Shown: positions 10,880 through 21,287 of the stretch, one piece after another
Position numbering within the stretch: the first letter of the stretch is position 1
Layout of the letters: the number at the start of each line of letters is the position of its first letter
Assembly: GCA_002786025.1 (NCBI GenBank)
Contig: NHNW01000054.1
Coordinates: forward strand, 1-64,000
Source: Zasmidium citrigriseum
Lineage: Eukaryota > Ascomycota > Dothideomycetes > Mycosphaerellales > Mycosphaerellaceae
Length of the DNA: 64,000 nucleotides
Direction of reading: 5' to 3'
Program-made: the position numbers and the translations under genes
Notes under the pieces: generated by a model
What the model was told of the DNA's origin: nothing
Database searches by the model: none
Seen by the model: only the letters and a program-made list of their open reading frames with translations

Positions 10880-12900
10880 AGTTCTAGTCTCTAGGAGCTA
10901 GTTTAGGTCTAGAAGGCTAGTTTACTTACCTTAGCTACTTAGGATTCCTTTTAATTCCTTTAAGAAATATCCTAGTATACTACTCCTTTTTATTAAGTTA
11001 TTATATACTTAGTAGACATTAAAATCGACTTTAATGCATTCCTAGATTCCCTAAACACCTATAGTCCTTTAGAATAGGCTCTCGCATAAACTCCTAAACT
11101 TATATGTATCTAATGCCTTCGTAAAGAGATTAGCTAGTTACTTCTTAGTAGGGACATGTCTAATCGAGATTCTCTTATCTTCTAGACATTCCTAGATAAA
11201 GTAATATTATATATCGATATGTTTAGTCTTATTATGATGTTTAGGATTGTTTGCGAGTTATATAGCGGATTAATTGTCCGTACTAATAAGATCTTGTTAC
11301 CTAGATTTAATACCTAGACTAGCGTAAATATCCTTTAGGAAAAGCGCTTCTTATACGGCGGATTTTAAAGCCATATATTCCGCTTTACAACTAGATAATG
11401 CGACTGTCTTTTGTAGCGTACAACGCTAACTAATAGGCGCTTTATTACCTAGGAAGTAGACATACCCCGTAGTAGATTGTCTAGTCGTATAGTCACCCCC
11501 CTAATCCGCGTCGTAGTAGCCGTATAAGATAGGTTCTGTCGCGGATTGGTTATAGACTAGACTCTTATCTAGGGTACCGTTTAGATACTTCCAAATTCGG
11601 CTTAGCGCTCTAAAATGGGTTTGGTCCAGATTAGACATAAATTTTGCGCATTAATTCGTCGCGTAAGCAATATCTGGCCTAGTCTTTGTTGCTAGATATA
11701 TTAATGCGCCTATTTGCCTTTAAAACTCTTTAGTTTCTTCTACATTAGTAGGTTAGTCTTTAGGCGTAGCCTCTAGTCGTATACCTACTTCTACGGGTGT
11801 AGTTATAGGTGTTAGACCTCTCTTATTATACTTATCTAGGATCTTTTCGAGATAGCCTTATTACGATAGCTTAATCGTCTTATTAGAACGATCTCGTGTA
11901 ACCTCTATTCCTAGATAGTACTTAACTTCCCCTAGATCGCTAACCTCTATATTTTACTAAGGTTTGCTTTAAGGGTACTAATATCTTCTAGTTTAGGTCT
12001 AAAAATTAGTATGTCATCTACGTGGCATACAATAGTAATACCCGTTTCTTTGTTTATAAACACCCCGTTATCTTTAGGCAAGACACTAAAGCCGTATTGC
12101 GATAGTATTTTAGCTAAATGCCTATACTATTGTCGCGCGGCTTGTTTAAGTCCATATAAGGCTATATTTAGCCTACATACTTTTCCGCGGTTATCTAGGT
12201 CTTTAAATCCATGTAGCTGCTCTATATATATTTCTTTATCTATAGGCGAGTTAGGGAACGCTAGTTTAACGTCCTATTGTTGAATTTCTAAATCTTCAAA
12301 AGCTGCCTTATAGAATAGAGCACGCTACGTTTTAGGTCTATAAGTACAACTAAAGGTTTAATCGTAATCTAGACCTTCTACTTGTTTAAATCATTTAACA
12401 ACCTACCGCAATTTTAGCTTTATAAGCTTTCCATAAGGATCTCTTTTAGTCTTATAGACCTAACGCCCTTTTAGGACTTTCTAATCTTTAGGCGGGTCAA
12501 CTAGATCCTAAGTTCTAAGTTTGTTTAAATCGTCGATTTCGCTTTACATTAACTTAGTCCAGCCTTCTTTATCTAAGCGAATAGCGTCTTCAGAGGTAAT
12601 AGGATCCTCTAGATTAGATACATTAGCTAGTAAAGCTAGTTTGTTAATTTCTCTATCGTCTTCTAGAGTCCTTATAGGTTGTACGGCTTGTTGTGTGTGT
12701 CTTAATTCATTCTAGAGTTAATTCTCTAGATTTTTAGAATGTCTAGAATGTTCTCGGCCAGGACTGTCTAATCGGGCATAGCGCGGTCCAAATTCGGCCG
12801 GCGCTAGGCCCGATTGGGCCAGCTAAGCATTAAAGTTTCTAGTACCTTCGATTTCAACTTGCAATTGTCCGCCTTCTTTCTCGATACTATGCTCGACTTC
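10880..12900 (-). pseudogene. Copia reverse transcriptase and RNase H, broken
   Basis: Minus-strand frames contain the reverse transcriptase signature LNKALYGLKQAARQ with WYRHLAKILSQYGF after it, then the catalytic VDDILIF stretch (about 12000-12200). Further on is the RNase H motif ALSSCKAEYMALKSAV (about 11350-11410), followed by a KHIDIQYY-like end. Frames are cut by TAG/TAA codons at positions expected to be Trp or Gln, the RIP pattern. No full-length product is possible. Confidence 0.88.
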
Positions 12901-13099
12901 TAGGCCTTTAGAATTTAGTGTTATATCTCTTAGAAAGACACCTTCTAGTATAGTAACGTCTCTTACCCAAACTAGCTTCTTTGTTTCTAAATCTAGAAGC
13001 TTATATTAGTTTTGGCCAAAACCTACTAGTATAGCTTTTCTAGCTCTAGAGTCAAGTTTCTTTATCTTATAATGTCAATAGTAGGCGATAGAACCAAAG

Positions 13100-14150
13100 A
13101 TTCCAAGGTGCGATAGATCTAGCTTTTGGCCGTATTTAACTTCAAAAGGCGATTTCATTCCTAGACTAGAATATGGGGTTCTATTATAGATATATACGGC
13201 TGTCTTAAGAGCCTCTCCCCAAAGCTATTTAGGTAATCCAGATTCGACTAATATAGCCCGTACTTTATTTAAGAGTGTCCTATTAGGACGCTCTATTAGC
13301 CCGTTTTGCTCTAGAGTGTACGGCGCGCTAGTTTCATAGATTACGCCGTCCTTATTAAATAGATTCTCGACTTTCTTAGAGATTAACTCCTTAGTATTAT
13401 TGGACTTAAATACCTTTATTCTAGGACGCTTTAGGCTAGAATTACTATAAGCATTTTCAGAACGAGTCTTATATAGAGAAATAGCATCAAAAGCTTCCGA
13501 CTTATTAGACATTAAATTAGCTTCTATATACCTAGACCAATTATTAATAAACGAGATAAAATAACAATATCCTTTATGCGTTTTAGGCTCTATAGGCCCG
13601 CATATATCGCAACTCGTCTTGTCTAGGAAAGCATTAGCTTTAGTCGTTGCTTTATGGCTAATAGTGCGAGTTTTGTTTGCTTCTATACATACCTCGCAAT
13701 TTGCACACCCTTTAGATAGGCCTATGGCTTCTAAAGCCTTAGGTCCCGTATGTGCTAGCCTCTTATGCTAAACCTCGTTCCTCCTATTTAAAGACGCTTT
13801 AGAGGCGTCTTCTAAAGGCACTTTAGAGGTGCCTTCTAAGAACACTTTAGAGGTGTCCTCTAAGGGCGTTTTAGACGCGCCCTTTAAGGGAGATTTAGCT
13901 CCCTCTAAAGGAGCTTTAGACGCTCCTTCTAACGAGTCTTTAGACTCGCTAAATAGTAGGCTATTAGAGTGCCTACTTTTTCCGGTAGGAATAGAAACGT
14001 CTAGGCGATATAAAGAGCCTTTCCTTAATGCCTTAGCTAGGGGCTCTTTACCTAAATACATCTCTATCTTTCCGGATTTTAGCTGGGCATAGACGCCTTT
14101 AGAGTCTAATTGTGCTAGAGACACTATATTAGTTATGAACTCGGGCACAA
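13100..14150 (-). pseudogene. Copia GAG-pre-integrase and integrase, broken
   Basis: A 95-codon open stretch at 13225-13512 matches the C-terminal part of the Copia integrase core (TSAPYTLEQNGLIERPNRTL, with the catalytic Glu in the LIER stretch). The open stretch at 13768-14148 lies in the GAG-pre-integrase/protease side and encodes about eight degenerate repeats of a unit like LEGASKAPLE, at DNA level a ~33-bp repeat around GCTTTAGACGC. The repeat expansion inside the polyprotein linker is unusual for the family. Confidence 0.8.
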
Positions 14151-14459
14151 ATAGGCAACGCTCTAGTAAAACGACTTTATTAGTATCGTTAAACCGGATT
14201 TTAACGTTGCCAACTCCGTAGGATACTATAGTCCCGGCATTTGCCCACCTTATAGTTGTGGGACTATTAATAAACGAGTCGTTTATAAAGTACTCTCGCT
14301 TGTTAACTATATACCGCGTTATACTAAACGTATTAATATTAAGAACATTGACTATAGAATCACTATCTCCATCTATGTCTAGATCTCTATCGTCCCGCGG
14401 TACGACCGTACTAGCCGTATAGAGAGCGTTCTTGTTTTGCTCTCTTTCTTTCCTATTCT

Positions 14460-15482
14460 TATTTTCTAGCCTAGTAGGCTTCTACTACTAAGGAGCCTTA
14501 TTAGGAAACTTATTAAAGCAGTTTGCCTCCTAATGTCCTTCTTTACCGCAAAAGGCGTAGTACGGCTTAGGACCCTTATCTCCTAGACGCTTAGAATCCG
14601 ACTTAGTATTGTTCTTAGGAAGCCAATCGCGAATCCATAGAGCAAGATTTTAGTTCTCCTTAGATTTATATCTTCGCGATTCGTCTGGAAGATTCGAAAA
14701 GAGGCTTTTAATTAAGTATGCGTCTTTATTTACGTAGTACGCTTGCGAGATAGTTATAATAAAGCTATTATATTCTTCCGTTAGGTTATTTAGAGTCTAT
14801 GCGATTATAGCTTACTTAGGGATCTCGATTCCCTTAGCCTTAAGTTAGTTATAAATAAGCTATATATATCTAACGCGCTATAGGCGTTGGGTTGTCTAGT
14901 ATAAAGAACTTTTTATGCCCTTTGTCCCTAATAAAGATATACGCAATCCTATGGCTTTGTAACGTAATAAAGACATAACAAAGACACGGAAATTGCGTAA
15001 TCTTAGCTTTAGACAAAGAGGAAGGAAAGATAAGAACACACACTCCCTAGGGGTTTAGATAGGCTAAGCAACTTAGCTAAGACATTCACAATACTTCCGC
15101 TTACTTCTATAACCAATTTCAACATAGAGCTAACGCATTATATTAAGATACGACTCCATACCGCTACTAGATTCTAGCGTAGTTTGGAAGAGTTCTTTAC
15201 AAGTTAAGAACTTAGAAGCAAAACCTCCAGACGAGTAAAGAGATCTAAAGCTCTCCTACGCGTCTTTAGCGTTAGTAACGCCTTAAATTTGAAGTAGAGG
15301 TCTGTCTTCTAGAGTAAGGCAAATCGCGGTAAGGTGTCTATAGACTTATCCGCGCCGCCTTCTTCTAGCGCGGCGTATAGGCTCTTCTCGATAAGATAGG
15401 ACTCTATTCTTAGAGCCCAAATCTCGTAGTTCTCTTGTCCCTTTAGGCGCGAGAACGAGAAGGTCTTGTTACTTAAAGACAT
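14460..15482 (-). pseudogene. Copia gag, broken
   Basis: The coding start is the ATG at 15482-15480 (MSLSNKTFSFSRLKGQENYE), followed by a typical Copia gag N-terminus (YEIWALRIESYLIEKSLY). Near 14510-14560 is a zinc-knuckle remnant, CGKEGH followed by ANC, in which the first Cys reads Tyr, as expected for G-to-A change. Several in-frame stops lie between. Confidence 0.8.
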
Positions 15483-16017
15483 CGTATTATTTAAAGCAGA
15501 AAGATAGGCGCAACAATAGGTTTACTTAATCGGTCTCTACCCTCTTTTAGCCTCTCTCGGTCCTAACCTATTAGTATATCGCTTCATTAGTAGGTCCCAC
15601 TAGTAGGTTTTACACTATAAAGAAAACGTCTAGTTCCTAGTTCCCTAGGGATAGCGCGATAGGGACTATGTAGGCTACGGGCCTTCTACTTCGAAAAAAG
15701 CCGTTTATTAGTAGATCCGACTTCTACCCCTTCTAGCCTACGCTAGAACCGTCGCCGTAGCACAAACGATAGCTAAATCAAAAGCTCTCGTAGAGACGAG
15801 TAAAACAAGCCGTACATGAAGTTGCTACGACTAGTACTCGTTGCGTAATCGTTATTAAAAGGTGTTATTGTCGATTGTTAAAATTGCGACTATAGGAATT
15901 TGTAGGAAGGTTTGCCGAATGTTGGATTATCGTAGTCGTAAGGCGCGGGGTATTCAATTCCTACTCGTAGAATTCGGATCTTAGTATTATTAATAGCCGG
16001 GTATCTAGGCTAGAGTA

Positions 16018-16032
16018 CCCGGGCTAATAACC
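16018..16032 (-). other. Candidate primer-binding site (half-tRNA type)
   Basis: Directly inside the 5' LTR the coding strand reads GGTTATTAGCCCG. This is one base away from the complement of the anticodon-stem region of initiator tRNA-Met as I recall it (GGTTATGAGCCCG). Copia of Drosophila primes from such an internal tRNA-iMet fragment. The match is from memory and short. Confidence 0.5.
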
Positions 16033-16537
16033 TATTAAAAGTAGTAGTAGCGGAAGGGTCGTATAGAGTAGAAGAGAAGTGCTTAGATTCCTTCTATCTA
16101 GCGAGACTATCTATACCCTTATATATACGACAATATCGCATCTAGAACGTTCGCATTACTAATACGTACGTCTAATAGAATCTTATAGAATATAGTCGAC
16201 ATATTGATTAGAAATCGATTAGTAGTTAATTAGAAATTAAGTATAATGAATTCTAGTAGCTACTAGAAGGTGCCACGCCAAGCCTCCCAATCGGGTATAG
16301 CTCCTTTCCGATGAGGTTTAGCCTGCGGTGAAATAAATTATCTAGAAGGTTCTAGATGATTACGTAAGCTCTCACGTGACTTTCCAACGCCTATAGCCTT
16401 GCCTAGTAAGTAAGGCTATTAGCGTTAGATCCCGTATAAGCGTTGGATCCCGTATAGGCGTTAGATCCCGTATAGGCGTTAGATCCCGTATAGGCGTTAG
16501 ATTACTATAGGCGTTAGATCCCTATAGCCTTCTAATA
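16033..16537 (-). repeat. 5' LTR of the Copia element
   Basis: 505 bp, aligned with 10416-10865. The extra ~55 bp comes mainly from about three more 18-bp units near its plus-strand right end. Boundaries were set by where similarity with the other LTR stops. Confidence 0.88.
16421..16524. repeat. 18-bp tandem array inside the LTR
   Basis: About six units of the form GCGTTAGATCCCGTATAG follow one another with small changes. The partner LTR has about 2.5 units at 10808-10853. On the coding strand the array lies near the LTR start, in the U3 promoter region. Confidence 0.85.
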
Positions 16538-16575
16538 TCTATAACGGGCGGCGACGAAGAAGATAATAAAAATTG

Positions 16576-16671
16576 CAGGGGTCTATAGTAAGGAAAGGGG
16601 CGTCAATCTTCTTAGTAGAACTTAGACCTTCTTACTCTACTTCTATCGGCTAGAGGCAGTGCGAGCGCGCA
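16576..16671 (+). repeat. Split direct repeat A1
   Basis: 96 bp, starting AGGGGTCTATAG after one extra base and ending GAGCGCGCA. It matches A2 except for three positions, each CpA here and TpA in A2. It defines the left end of the DIRS-type element. Confidence 0.9.
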
Positions 16672-16749
16672 TTGTTTCAATGCCTATTGCTTTAGGCAAT
16701 AGTGCATTGTTTCTTCTAGGCGGAAAGCCTTACTCGCTCGACGACGACG

Positions 16750-17960
16750 ATTCGCTCGTACAGCTATAGCTAGTAGGTTAAGGGGTAGAGGTTAAAGTAA
16801 GGGTGTAGAGGCCCGTGCTCCTTCCCGCAAACGCTCTCTTCGAGAACGCGACGACGACGATTCTTATAAAGACGACGACCCGATTAACGCACCTATAGCG
16901 TCTTAACAGTCTTTAGCAACATTAACAAGCGGCTCACAAGGTATGGATTTAGGTAATATGCTTAACCCGCCTTATACGCGAGTACTAGCGGCTTTAAGCG
17001 CTAATGCGACCGCACCTGTAGTACCGTTTGGTCTACAGCCGCTACTACCGAATGCAGCTCCTCTAGTATTGTAAGCCTACTATAATGCTATTGCGAATCT
17101 ATTAGGCGGGTAGCAATAGGCGACGGCGCAGTCAACTTCGAGCGCAACACTAGCGCAGACGAGCGTTCTTTCAGGTGAGATATCTCTTAACAACTAACAC
17201 TACATTTAAGCGACTATAGACACAACAATCGACAATAAGTACATTAACGATATTTAAGACTTGAAGTTTAACCCTCTCGATCTGCCGAATCTCCTGCCTA
17301 CCGATTAACGCCGCCGCGAACTAAAAGACATCTACGACTACTTCGATCCTTCGACGTAGAAGTTTACTAAGTATAAGGTTCAAGCTAAGTAGGCCGCGTT
17401 GGACTCTATTCAAACGTGGTTCCGCTATATAGAAGTGTTTCGGGTATTGTTTATTACCCTATACGCAAATAACGCCGCGGGCGGTAGTCTAGTCAAGATG
17501 CTTTAGAAGATTAGTGCATACATACAAGCTATGTGGGACTTGTTCCTTGTTTATAATTAGGACTGCTATGTAAGAGAGGTTGCTATTGTCACGATGGACT
17601 ATGCGAGAATTAACGGATACCTATCAGCCAACTAGGTAATACCTTAAAGGATGAGAGCGCGTTTACACTTAAACGTAACGCATAAACACCTAGTAGTTGT
17701 CGCCGCAAAACGTAAGCAACAATAGGAGCAACCTTAAACGCCTCTAAACAAGAGGAACAAGATAGGTAACGGCTCCTTAAGTAAGCTCTCTAATAGCGAC
17801 CTCGAATCGATTCGTAACAAGGTGAAGAACGAAATCTGCGAAAATTAGAGCAACGGCCTCTGCACCTTTAGCATAGCTAACTACTAGCGAAGACATATAT
17901 GCTTAAACTGCAAATAAGAGTATAGACGTTTAGAGTGTACACCTTCGAAACCGGACAAGT
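16750..17960 (+). pseudogene. DIRS-type Gag, broken
   Basis: Plus-strand frames give a low-complexity N-terminus, a helical region (WFRYIEVFRVLF, AMWDLFLVY) and, at about 17855-17913, a LCTFSIANY-x-RRHICLNCK stretch. The Cys/His pattern resembles the C-terminal motif of Gag proteins of DIRS/Ngaro elements. Stops are spread throughout. Confidence 0.65.
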
Positions 17961-18129
17961 CTAATAAGAAGAAGGCGTAACTGCCGCTTTAAAAGCCGCT
18001 ACAAACGCTATAAACGCGCAATTAAGCCGATTTGAGTCTAGACGAAGATGCTACTACACTCGAAAATTCATTGCTCGACGAGTATTACTACCACGAGGCT
18101 GAAATTAATGTAGGTAACGAATCCTATAT

Positions 18130-19930
18130 CGATCTTTAATGTCCGATTTTTCTAGCGACCTACCAGCCTCCTTCGACGAGCAATTTCGCCGCAACCGACT
18201 TTCTAGCAGGTGCTAGAAGCTTTTAGCCCGCTTTAAGGCTAAACACGACACTAACGTACAACGTATGCGCCTTAGACGACCTTCTTAAAGGCTCGCCGTC
18301 GCCGTTAAAGGCTAAGGCTTAGCTCTCCGCCCTCCGCTTACACCCTAGTCACCTTGCGAAGACTCTTTACTACGTAATACGGTATGGAGTCGACATTAGG
18401 GTGGGCGATAGCTTAGACCCGGAAAAAGCTAAGAAGGGGGGTTATCGCTTAGGCTACAAAGACAGCAACTATGCCTCTACTAACCTTAATCTAAAGGAGA
18501 TTACTAACTAGGTTCAGGCTAACCTTAAGAGCGGCTAGATCACAAGGATTATACCCGAAGCACGTGTATACGTAATGCTATTACCGCAAGGACTAGTCCC
18601 TAAGCACGACGGCGGCCTAAAGCGTATACACGACCTTTCCTTCCCTACTAGCGCGTTAGTTAACGAGCATATACCGCAAGAGCGTGCTACCTTAAGATAC
18701 ACGACTTTCGAGGACATTATAGCTTTAATCTAGCAAGCTAGAGTGGACTGCATTATTATCAAACGCGATATTAAAGCTGCCTTCCAGATAGTACCTGTCC
18801 GCACTTCGCAACGCTAGTTTCTTGCCTTTAAATGGCTTGGAGACTTGTTTTAAGAAAACTGCTTGCTATTTAGCCTACGAATGGCCCTCTTCCTCTTTAA
18901 CCTTTTCGTAGAAGGTCTACACTAGTTGCTTAAACAAAGACTTGCCGCAATCTGTGCTTAATGCCCTCTTTAGCACTATCTGGACGACTTTATGTTCTTC
19001 TTGCCTAGGGTGGAGGCTACGAAGGCTAACTAAGTTAAGCAGCTTTAGATTAATACGACGGACAAGCTCGGTATACCTCGTAACGACAAGAAGGACGTCG
19101 AGGGCACAGTTGCGGAAGTACTTAGTATCGAAGTTAATATAACGACGATAACTGCACGCTTGTCTAAGCTAAAGACATAGCGCACAAGAAACCTTATCGA
19201 GAACGTAATGCTTCGGAAGTCGCTTATACTCCATAAAGCGAAATCGCTTGCTAGACACCTATCGTAGGCTGCAAGAGTTGTTAAACTAGGCAGAGCCTAT
19301 AACTCGACACTCTTTGGTTTTATTAGATCCTTCGTAGGCAAGCACTTTATTAAACGTCGAATACCTACTAACTTGCTAGACGACCTTTAATAGTAGCATA
19401 AAGCTCTGTAGTTTAAAGACCACGGCCGAAGGATTCTAGCAACTGCTAGAAAGCCACAGATCTAGCTTTTTACGGACGCGTTAGACATTAGATTTAGCGC
19501 GTTCTAGTATCGGTTAGACGACGGCGAATAGTCTTACAACGTTGCTCGAATCGCGTCTTGCAACTGCTTCTTAATTGCGAGACTAGAGGACGATTACGAC
19601 TACATTAACGTTGCTAAGGTAGTAGTAATCGAGAAGGCTGTTAACCGTTAGAGCTGGAAGTAGATAGGCTGCCGCCTAATCGTCCACACTAACAACACGA
19701 CTGCTTTAGCTACTTACAACCGTAAGCGAGTGTATAGCCCTACAAATTACTATTTAAAGAAGCTGCTTCTAACCGTAGTTCGCTACAAACTGCACATTAA
19801 AGCTTAATAGCTCTCTTTAGAAGACAACGCCTTCGCTAACGCTCTTTCGCGACTTCAAGATCCGAGATTACTAGCTAACGTTAACAGTGGATGCAAATTA
19901 GTCTACGAAGGTAAACGCCTCTAACGACGT
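18130..19930 (+). pseudogene. DIRS-type reverse transcriptase/RNase H, broken
   Basis: Recognisable on the plus strand: PQGLVPKHDGGLKRIHDLSF, then RDIKAAFQIVPV (about 18760-18795, first catalytic Asp), HYLDDFMFFLP (about 18973-19005, catalytic DD), and an RNase H region with FTDALD (about 19468-19485) and HTNNTTALATYN (about 19688-19720). This DIRS/Ngaro-like RT is distinct from Copia and Gypsy RTs. In-frame stops replace expected Trp and Gln codons. Confidence 0.85.
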
Positions 19931-19949
19931 CGCTCTATTGCTCGCTCTA

Positions 19950-20890
19950 GCACGGTTTAGTACTATCTACGAGACGAACCTACGCTACTGCGATAAGACA
20001 ATATAAAGCGTTCGCTACACGCCTCTTAACTCCGCCCTAGCCTACGTAGTTAGCGACACTACACTACTTTATTGCAAGCAAACTCTTTAGATAAGGCTTA
20101 GTTTCCGGCAATACGATTAATACCTATATCGATACAATCCGATCGATGCACGTGGATATAGGCCTATCGCTTAAAGTCTTCGAAAGCCACACTACGAAAC
20201 GTATTCTAAGAGGCGCAATTGCGATTAAACCTTTATTGCGTAAGGAGCGCTAACCTATTACAAGACTAATCCTCGAAAGGATTATCTTAACGCCTCCGAA
20301 GTCGCTAGACGACCTCAATCTAAACGCTTGCTTCACGCTCGCCTTCGCGAGTCTGTTTAGGTTAGGTAAACTAACATATAATAAGGTTTCTTCTTCGCTA
20401 TCTTAGCTCTAAAGCTACGTTACGAGATCTAACCTAGTACTTAGAAACGACTACCTGCTGCTCTATCTCAAACGCTCTAAGACTGATATTATGTACTAAG
20501 GCGTTGTCGTAAGAGTAGTAGTAACCGACTCGCCCGTTTACGCCGTAGCTTATATACGAAGACTCGTCTAACGACAACTAGCACCTCCGACGGCACCCCT
20601 CTTTACCTTCGCCTACGAACCGTTTTTAAGAGCTAGGGTAGTAAGAGCATTACAAGAGAGGGTTTTAAGCATAGGCTTAATAGCAGCCGGATATACTAGA
20701 CACTCGCTTCGCTAAGGTGGCGCGTAGAATACAAAGGATAACGGTGTCGCCGAATACGAGCTAATACTCCTTAGCCGCTAGAAGTCCTCCGTATATAAGA
20801 GATATATTAAGATAGCGCCTAACGCCTAGATTGAACTTAGCCTCCGAGCACAAGAAGGCCGTCCGCTAGCTAGAGCGTAATGTCCTTAGG
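19950..20890 (+). pseudogene. Tyrosine recombinase, broken
   Basis: Downstream of RNase H the plus-strand frames end in TRHSLR-x-GGA (about 20695-20724), the HxxR box of tyrosine recombinases, followed about 20 codons later by SVYKRYIKIA (from about 20789) with the presumed nucleophilic Tyr. The upstream Arg box was not placed with confidence. The residue after LR is a stop. Confidence 0.75.
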
Positions 20891-20912
20891 GGCGCTAGCT
20901 AGCTTCGCCTTA

Positions 20913-21026
20913 GGCTAGCCTAATTTAGTGTTATACTAACTTAGGTGCAGCCTATGCCCCTAAGTTATTACTTACTTACTTAAGAAAGCGACTATCGACG
21001 AGAGAGTAGCTTAATAAGGCTGTAGA
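20913..21026 (+). repeat. Split direct repeat B1
   Basis: 114 bp, same length as B2 with no gaps. It differs from B2 at eight positions, and at all eight B1 has TpA where B2 has CpA or TpG. Its right end lies 2 bp before A2. Confidence 0.92.
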
Positions 21027-21028
21027 TA

Positions 21029-21124
21029 TAGGGGTCTATAGTAAGGAAAGGGGCGTTAATCTTCTTAGTAGAACTTAGACCTTCTTACTCTACTTCTATC
21101 GGCTAGAGGTAGTGCGAGCGCGCA
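21029..21124 (+). repeat. Split direct repeat A2
   Basis: 96 bp copy of A1, directly behind B1. The B1-A2 junction mimics the end-to-start junction of a circularised element, as expected in Ngaro-type elements. 49 bp separate it from B2. Confidence 0.92.
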
Positions 21125-21173
21125 CCTACCCTCTACGCCCTTTGTATATATCGCACGTATTAACGTTGCTTCG

Positions 21174-21287
21174 GGCCAGCCTAATTTGGTGTCATACCAA
21201 CTTAGGTGCAGCCTGTGCCCCTAAGTTATTACTTACTTACTTAAGAAAGCGACTATCGACGAGAGAGCAGCTTGACAAGGCTGTAGA
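21174..21287 (+). repeat. Split direct repeat B2
   Basis: 114 bp copy of B1, at the right end of the element, with the less mutated sequence. Confidence 0.92.

Larger units (their letters stand above)
10416..16537 (-). mobile_element. Ty1/Copia LTR retrotransposon, RIP-damaged, minus strand
   Basis: A complete but inactive element of about 6.1 kb. It has two related LTRs (10416-10865 and 16033-16537), a polypurine tract directly inside the left LTR, and a candidate primer-binding site directly inside the right LTR, which fixes the minus-strand orientation. Internal order in that direction is gag with a CCHC-like knuckle, then GAG-pre-integrase and integrase, reverse transcriptase and RNase H, the Copia order. 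Stop codons break all frames. The 5-bp flanks (CATGC left, TCTAT right) do not match, so no target-site duplication is visible. The right end lies only 38 bp from the DIRS-type element. Confidence 0.92.
16576..21287 (+). mobile_element. DIRS-order tyrosine-recombinase retrotransposon with Ngaro-like split direct repeats
   Basis: About 4.7 kb. The ends are not LTRs. Repeat A occurs at the left end (16576-16671) and again at 21029-21124; repeat B at 20913-21026 and at the right end (21174-21287). The order A1-coding-B1-A2-B2 is the split-direct-repeat arrangement of Ngaro/PAT-type DIRS elements. Between A1 and B1, broken plus-strand frames show in order a Gag with a Cys/His motif, reverse transcriptase with YLDDF, RNase H, and a tyrosine recombinase with RHSLR. 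No integrase or DDE transposase is seen, as expected: such elements integrate through a circle recombined by the tyrosine recombinase, without target duplication. RIP stops inactivate all frames. Confidence 0.88.

Noticed and set aside
12011..12283. Plus-strand open frame of 90 codons inside the Copia element
   Set aside because: It is the antisense shadow of the reverse transcriptase (LYGLKQA and VDDIL on the minus strand).
16538..16542. 5-bp target-site duplication of the Copia element
   Set aside because: TCTAT does not match the left flank CATGC, even allowing for RIP changes.
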